Assembly (NCBI RefSeq): GCF_042242105.1
Contig: NC_092020.1
Coordinates: 25,589,342 to 25,653,341 of the forward strand
Length of the DNA stretch: 64,000 nt
Direction: 5' to 3'
DNA from: Pempheris klunzingeri
Taxonomy: Eukaryota > Chordata > Actinopteri > Acropomatiformes > Pempheridae
A model generated the notes under the pieces. That model did no database searches, was not told the origin of the DNA, and saw nothing but the letters and a program-made list of their open reading frames with translations. This document shows positions 60,201 to 64,000 of this stretch, one piece after another. Position 1 is the stretch's first letter. Every line of letters starts with the position of its first letter. The position numbers and the translations under genes were made by a program.

Positions 60201-61800
60201 AATTCCTGAACTCCGTCAACCCCTGTGGTTGTGACTGACTGACTGACTGACTGACTGACTGACAGCTAGAGAGACACTTACTGCTGCAGCAGGCTGAGCT
60301 GTCTGTCTGCATGCTGGGAGCCGTTGATGTGTTTAATCCACACCTGAAACACAAAACCAAGGAGCGTGAATAAATGAGTCACACTGGACTGTTTGCACCT
60401 GACAGCTCCCATCATCCCTCTGCAGCAGGAAGTCTGATGAATACAAGCCCCTCCCACCCCCCCAGTCGAGGCAGACTTACCCTCTCTGACATCACAGTGA
60501 TATCACACAGACAGCATGAGTACGGGAACGTCTGCGGACACGTCCCGTGGAAGTCCAGAGCTTCTTTCTTGGAGGGCACGGAGGCGGCGGGCTGGCTGCT
60601 GCTCCTGGTGGGAGGGGGCTCAGAGCCACGGTGCCCCGCATGAGTTTTCGGATGGTACTGTTCAGGAGGTGGAGCTGACCTGACATCAGCTGCTCCGGGC
60701 TCAGAGAAGCGGGAAGGACGAGTGCGTTTGCCTCCTCCTGCCGAGCTGAAAGAGGGTCGGTCCTGACAGGAAGCTAGACCGGCGCCTCTGCCCGTCTTAC
60801 CATACTCAGAGGACCCTGGTCTGTGGCTGTAGTCGTGAGAGGAAACCGGAACGGCGTCTCTGCCTGTCTTACCATACTCAGAAGGTCTTTGTCTGTGGTT
60901 AAAGCCCTGCAAGGAGGCTGGACCGGCGTCTCTGCCCGTCTTACCATACTCAGAAGGTCTTTGTCTGTGGTTAAAGCCCTGCAAGGAGGCTGGACCGGCG
61001 TCTCTGCTGGTCTCAGAAGGTCTTAGTGAGTGGCTGTAGTCGTGAGAGGAAGCTAGACCGGCATCTCTGCCCGTCTTACCATACTCAGGGGCTCCTGGTC
61101 TGTGGTTGTAGTCGTGAGAGGAAACTGGTGCAGCGTTTCTGACGGTCTTACCATACTCAGAGGGTCTTGGTCTGTGGTGGAAGTCCACCATGAGACTGGA
61201 GGAGGACGATGAAGATGATGATGATGATGGTGGTGGTGGTGGTGGTGGGTCTGATCTGACAGAGCTGACGGTCCTGGGATTCCCCCAGCGGTCCAGCTCA
61301 GATGTAAGAGAACTGGGTGTCGCCTGGTCCAATGAGTACTGGAGCGAGTGGCCGTGGGGTTGATACCAGTCTCCGGTGGAGGCGTTGACAGAGGATCGAC
61401 GGGCGGAGCTGGGAGGATAAGAGGAGGAAGAGGAGGACGAGGAAGGAGACGGAGCGTTGGGAGGGAAAGACTTGACGGTCCCCCTCTTCCCTTTGATCTG
61501 TTTGAGGACATCAGGCAGGGACTCGACGGTGAGGATGTCTTCGGGCAGCTCGGCCAGCAAAGCCAGGTCACTGGGCTCTAGACCGCAGCTGCTCAGGATG
61601 CTGAGGGCGCCGTCCTGCGACCACTGAGCTCCTCTGGAGGACGAAGAGGACGGGTGGGACGAGGAGAAGGACTCCTGAGGCGGCCTGTAAAAGTCGCGGT
61701 CCGCTGAGGCGTGACGGCGGTCTGAGGAGCTGTAAGGTCCAGGATCAGGCCTGAGGTCGGAGTCAGACGGCCGGCGTCTGTTCACGTAGTTGTGAGACAT
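49949..61800 (-). CDS. matr3-like: Second matrin-3-like protein with three RRMs and an RS segment
   Basis: Likely nuclear RNA-binding protein. Exons in transcript order: 60481-61800, 60282-60343, 59620-59658, 59297-59384, 59078-59200, 57753-57878, 57517-57633, 56543-56667, 56125-56453, 55535-55631, 55241-55428, 54973-55142, 53886-53967, 53736-53761, 53532-53654, 52314-52444, 51642-52224, 51043-51157, 50551-50672, 49949-49981. All junctions keep frame: 1,332 codons. The order is: N-terminal region with a tandem repeat (about 203-343); zinc finger 1 (Cys 429/432, His 445/451); RRM1 504-586; RRM2 587-666; RS-rich, DP-repeat and acidic 667-964; RRM3 965-1048; Lys/Glu-rich 1049-1281; zinc finger 2 1282-1322; short tail EKTGKDPWAS. 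Exon sizes 62, 39, 126, 125 and 131 match the plus-strand gene, showing common descent. One exon ends inside a transposon copy. The start MSHNYVN follows an acceptor at 61,829. Confidence 0.88.
50200..50290. mobile_element. Palindromic element fragment, copy 12
   Basis: Only the right part is present: GATGGAGGCAGCAGCTCC, GAGGTAAAATGACTG and TGGAGTCTGGTGG. Confidence 0.65.
50551..50672 (-). other. matr3-like: Matrin-type zinc finger 2, minus-strand gene
   Basis: YFCHLCQLIYADEDEAKVQH then CSSLTHYRKYQ, the same C-x2-C ... H-x5-H finger as the paralogue, in an exon of similar size (122 against 116 bases). Confidence 0.9.
51225..51678. mobile_element. Palindromic element, copy 13, reaching into an exon
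   Basis: Core from CACCAGACTCCATTGAC, then the inverted arm (ACACTCTGAGCCTGTCAGTG, CTCTTTTAGTGGACCTACTG) and GTTGTCCCACAGGATCA, matching the ends of copies 7 and 14. The last 37 bases overlap the predicted exon 51,642-52,224 of the minus-strand matrin gene. Confidence 0.8.
52314..53654 (-). other. matr3-like: RRM3, minus-strand gene (matches RRM4 of the paralogue)
   Basis: SRVVCFQNLPLRSYTDTDF and KLVKEFGTAVRYIRHLRK-like residues, then GFIEMSTSSEALKVAKEL and SGVKITAQISNKYYELRNG. Exons are 123 and 131 bases. The intron between them holds the full-length palindromic element at 52,652-53,372. Confidence 0.85.
52652..53372. mobile_element. Full-length palindromic element, copy 14
   Basis: Begins AATGACTGGTAGGTAGTAAA and ends with the inverse TTTACTACCTACCAGTCATT. 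GTGTTGGAAC/GTTCCAACAC, GGCTCAGAGTG/CACTCTGAGCC and the CACCAGACT core pair inside. The left arm holds about 50 bases (GTAGATCACCTCAGCCAGCA) missing from the right arm. No clear target duplication and no coding capacity are seen. Confidence 0.85.
55700..55845. mobile_element. Palindromic element, internally deleted, copy 15
   Basis: The outer arm CATGACTGGTAG jumps directly to TATTCTAAGTGTGTGACAGC and stops at CACACCAGACTAC, so most of the core and the whole right half are missing. Confidence 0.75.
56008..56046. repeat. Poly(A) run
   Basis: A run of about 31 A residues in an intron of the minus-strand matrin gene (poly-U in the transcript). Confidence 0.9.
56832..56917. repeat. (TA)n microsatellite
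   Basis: About 43 TA dinucleotides in the intron between the two halves of RRM2. Confidence 0.97.
57000..57057. repeat. AGTACTACAGTAA 13-bp tandem repeat, short array
   Basis: Four units of the same 13-bp sequence that forms the larger arrays at 58,035-58,114 and 58,626-58,803. Confidence 0.85.
57150..57504 (+). mobile_element. CT-rich tract and LINE-type 3' region
   Basis: A (CTCTCTGT)n tract (57,150-57,232) precedes CAGGTTTCTTCCTGTTAAAG, GGGATTCTTGAATCC and GAATTGGCGCCATATAAATA with an ATTGATTG tail. This is the common 3' end of fish non-LTR retrotransposons, inserted just next to the 57,517 exon. Confidence 0.75.
58035..58803. repeat. 13-bp tandem array split by an insertion
   Basis: AGTACTACAGTAA-type units, some as AGTACTACAGGAGGGT, occur on both sides of the element at 58,115-58,625 and are clearly one original array. 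Confidence 0.9.
58115..58625. mobile_element. PIF/Harbinger-like MITE
   Basis: GCCGCGTTTCCACC at the left is mirrored by GGTGGAAACGCGGC at the right, and CGACTTGGCCCTACTCGACT recurs inverted near the right end. TAA flanks both sides (58,112-58,114 and 58,626-58,628), fitting the 3-bp TWA duplication of PIF/Harbinger elements. At 511 bp without an ORF, it is non-autonomous. Confidence 0.7.
60282..60530 (-). other. matr3-like: Matrin-type zinc finger 1, minus-strand gene
   Basis: CCLCDITVMSER ends the large first coding exon and VWIKHINGSQH begins the next, the same split finger as in the plus-strand gene. Confidence 0.88.
60770..61190 (-). repeat. matr3-like: Coding tandem repeat, 20-25 residue unit
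   Basis: About six units of the type RPSEYGKTGRDAGPASLQGF, some with SSHDYSHRPG in place of LQGFNHRQRP. Two adjacent units are almost identical in DNA. The plus-strand paralogue lacks the array. Confidence 0.9.
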
Positions 61801-63600
61801 GACGGGGGGAGAAACGCTCAGGGCGTTTCCTGCAGACAGAAGGTGTCAGGGAAGACAGGAGATGTAAAATCTGACTTAAAGAGACGTAAAGGTTGAAGAT
61901 GGTTCAACCTGAGAGACAATAACTCAGCTGAAAACATGAACACACAGGAGCACAAGTTTGTGTGAGTAAAGACCACACAGGATGAGTGATGACTCTTTGT
62001 AACACCTGAGACATGAAGAAAAATGAGGAGTTTGACACACACGACCAAAGATTGTTACCAAAGTAACCCAAAAAAAAAAAAAACACCCATCTTTGCAGAC
62101 AGAAAAAAGGGGAAAATGCACCAATCAACAAGTTCCTGGAGCCAAAGAAGATGAAATGACCAAACCTCTTATTATCAAGGTATTCTCTCACTATATAAGC
62201 TGATTTAACGTGTCAGCCAATAAATAACAAGAAACTGAAGTGAATATATATATATATACACACACATATATATATATTTCTTTGTCACAACTGTTAAAAA
62301 AAAGGGGGGAAGCCTCATTTAAGGAGCCTAAATGGGCAAAACGTAAAGAGATATTTCAGGTTGTTTGAAGTACGGTGGTTCTACAGAAATTCGGCCGTCG
62401 ACGCGCCCCCAGTTTGGAGAAGCAGGCAGGAGTCCGACACAGATGCAGAGCGATGTTCTGCTGTGGACTGTGGAACTAGAATAAAAGCTAAATGTGCACA
62501 ACACACCAAGTTAGAATAAATCACACATACTGGGGCAACAAAAATCACTTCCAACAGAGGGAGTGTGAACACACACCCTTAATCAATTTACTGCAACTTT
62601 TAGAGAATAGAAAGTGAAACATAAAAAAAAGTCTTCGGCCAAAACATTGTTTGAAGTCATCGTTCTTTTAGGACCATAAAATGATCATTCAACTACTTTA
62701 CATCTCTTCTTCTAAACAGTTTGGTGTTACACTTCAGCAGAACTAGGAATTAGGCTCCCAGGAGGCAGTTAGAAGGAAGATGAAGCTAGCAGGCTAACGT
62801 TAGCGTTAGATTCCCTCAGTACCAAATAATAAAGAGTTTAAGGGGTGTTGGGTTCAGGGGTCTGAGCCCCACAGAGCCCCTGTTGTTTTATTTTGTCTTC
62901 TGACACAATTAGATGATCAGTGATGGGAAAATAAATAAGATTTGTTAGTCAGAAAGTCCAAATATTCTCTGTTGATGTGAGGATTTGTTGCTTTCCTGAG
63001 TTCTGTATCACTGTAAAGTGAATATCTTTAGATTTGGGCTTTCAGTTGGACAAAACAACACATTCAGTGAGTGTTTTACTTTCTAATCTTTCTAAGTGCT
63101 CACTGGCCCAGTAGTGCTGAGGATAGTCCTGTTTTTACAGTGATTAGTAACAACATTAACTGAAAACATGAGATAAGATAGTGCTACTGAGGAGGACAGA
63201 GGACATTTCATGTACTATATGAGGAATATTACTGAGACACAATAACATAAAGCACCAGCACATTTACAGGGAACTTCCTACAGTCCAAGTACAGAAAATA
63301 ACAACTAACGTTAGCAACGCTGCTTATGTTCTTTTAAGACTTAAGCTAACTTCCATGCTACAGAGTGAGTTAGTTAGCAGAAAATAAAGTGTTATTGGAA
63401 GTTTTCTGTTGATTGTCAGATGGAGCCAGCAGTCACAGAGGAAACCGTGTGTGGACTCAAACCTTTGTGATCTTTGTGAGACAGTTAAACGGAAAATATT
63501 GTGTCAGAATACCACAAAACACCATTAGCTTACCGAGCTAACACCGTTAGCAGACGGCTAACAGCTGACAGAAAGGTGTGTTTACCTTAAATGGAACGAG
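61801..63600 (-). other. matr3-like: 5' UTR intron of the minus-strand matrin-3-like gene
   Basis: Between a donor at about 63,585 (TTTAAG then GTAAAC on the minus strand) and the acceptor at 61,829. It contains a short TA repeat (62,245-62,277) and otherwise AT-rich DNA with no gene seen. Confidence 0.55.
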
Positions 63601-63802
63601 GAAAATCACGCAGCTGCTGGATGAACACAAGAAAAACAGAGTTCATAGGTGAAACGTTGTTATTTCAGACATCTATCTACGGTTTTTATCAGGGAAAACG
63701 AAGCTGTAGCAGGTTCTAACAAGCTAACTGGCAGAAGCTTCTTCTTCTTCATGTTTAATGACGGTTGGTAAACAAAGATGGCGCCTTACCGCCACCTGCT
63801 GG
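63586..63802 (-). promoter_or_regulatory. matr3-like: Likely promoter and first exon of the minus-strand matrin-3-like gene
   Basis: Upstream of the first donor lie an AAGATGGCGCC string (63,776-63,786), typical of YY1 sites near housekeeping start sites, and CCAGCAGGTGGCGGT on the minus strand (63,788-63,802), a full match to the CTCF core consensus. The start site is not defined. Confidence 0.45.
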
Positions 63803-64000
63803 TGCGGAAGGTAAACAAGGATTTTAGAATTAATGAAGTGCAGCAAAAGAAAATGATTAAAAGATAAAATAACTGCAGTGATAAAATATAATAAAAATAA
63901 AATGAAAAATCTGAAGGAGGAAGAATAAAATACCATATAAAACAAAAAGTGTAAAAATAAATATATCTATATAAAAAATTCGGTAATTAAATAAAGTAGA
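63803..64000. other. AT-rich sequence at the window end
   Basis: A-rich DNA with no recognisable feature; the short minus-strand open frame here is low-complexity Phe/Leu and not supported. Confidence 0.6.

Overview
This window is vertebrate nuclear DNA, almost certainly from a spiny-rayed teleost fish. The genes are split by many GT-AG introns, CA/TG microsatellites and minisatellites are abundant, and several interspersed repeats common in teleost genomes are present. The order tgfbi, paip2, matr3 recalls human chromosome 5q31, where TGFBI, MATR3 and PAIP2 lie close together.

Layout. (1) 1-21,230, plus strand: the 3' part of tgfbi. About 5.5 kb of intron comes first, then 15 coding exons for the end of the EMI domain, four FAS1 domains and a short C-terminal tail; the exons for the signal peptide and the start of the EMI domain lie before the window. 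(2) 21,230-24,830: AT-rich intergenic DNA with no gene I can support. (3) 24,885-27,290, plus: exosc3, four exons, complete, 244 codons. (4) 27,290-32,330, minus: paip2, three coding exons plus a 5' non-coding exon, complete, 132 codons, with a minisatellite in its likely 3' UTR. (5) 33,430-49,680, plus: a matrin-3-like gene, 21 coding exons, 1,140 codons. It has matrin-type zinc finger 1, four RRMs in two pairs, acidic regions and zinc finger 2. (6) 49,685-63,760, minus: a second matrin-3-like gene, 20 coding exons, 1,332 codons, with the same plan but three RRMs, an RS-rich segment and a coding tandem repeat. The two matrin genes lie tail to tail.

Functionally, tgfbi encodes a secreted matrix adhesion protein. 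The other four genes act on RNA: exosc3 is a cap subunit of the RNA exosome, Paip2 restrains poly(A)-binding protein in translation, and matrin-3 proteins are nuclear RNA-binding splicing and retention factors. I see no sign that the five genes form one dedicated system; this is ordinary conserved synteny.

The most notable signals are: the pair of diverged matrin-3 paralogues with different RRM counts; an exon of the minus-strand paralogue whose 3' end and best splice donor lie inside a transposon copy; long UG repeats directly before three 3' splice sites; a long snap-back hairpin in a matrin 3' UTR; and a palindromic non-autonomous element present about 16 times in introns of tgfbi and the matrin genes but not seen between 17 and 42.8 kb. 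All calls come from reading and translating the sequence by eye and comparing with remembered families. No alignment or database search was run.
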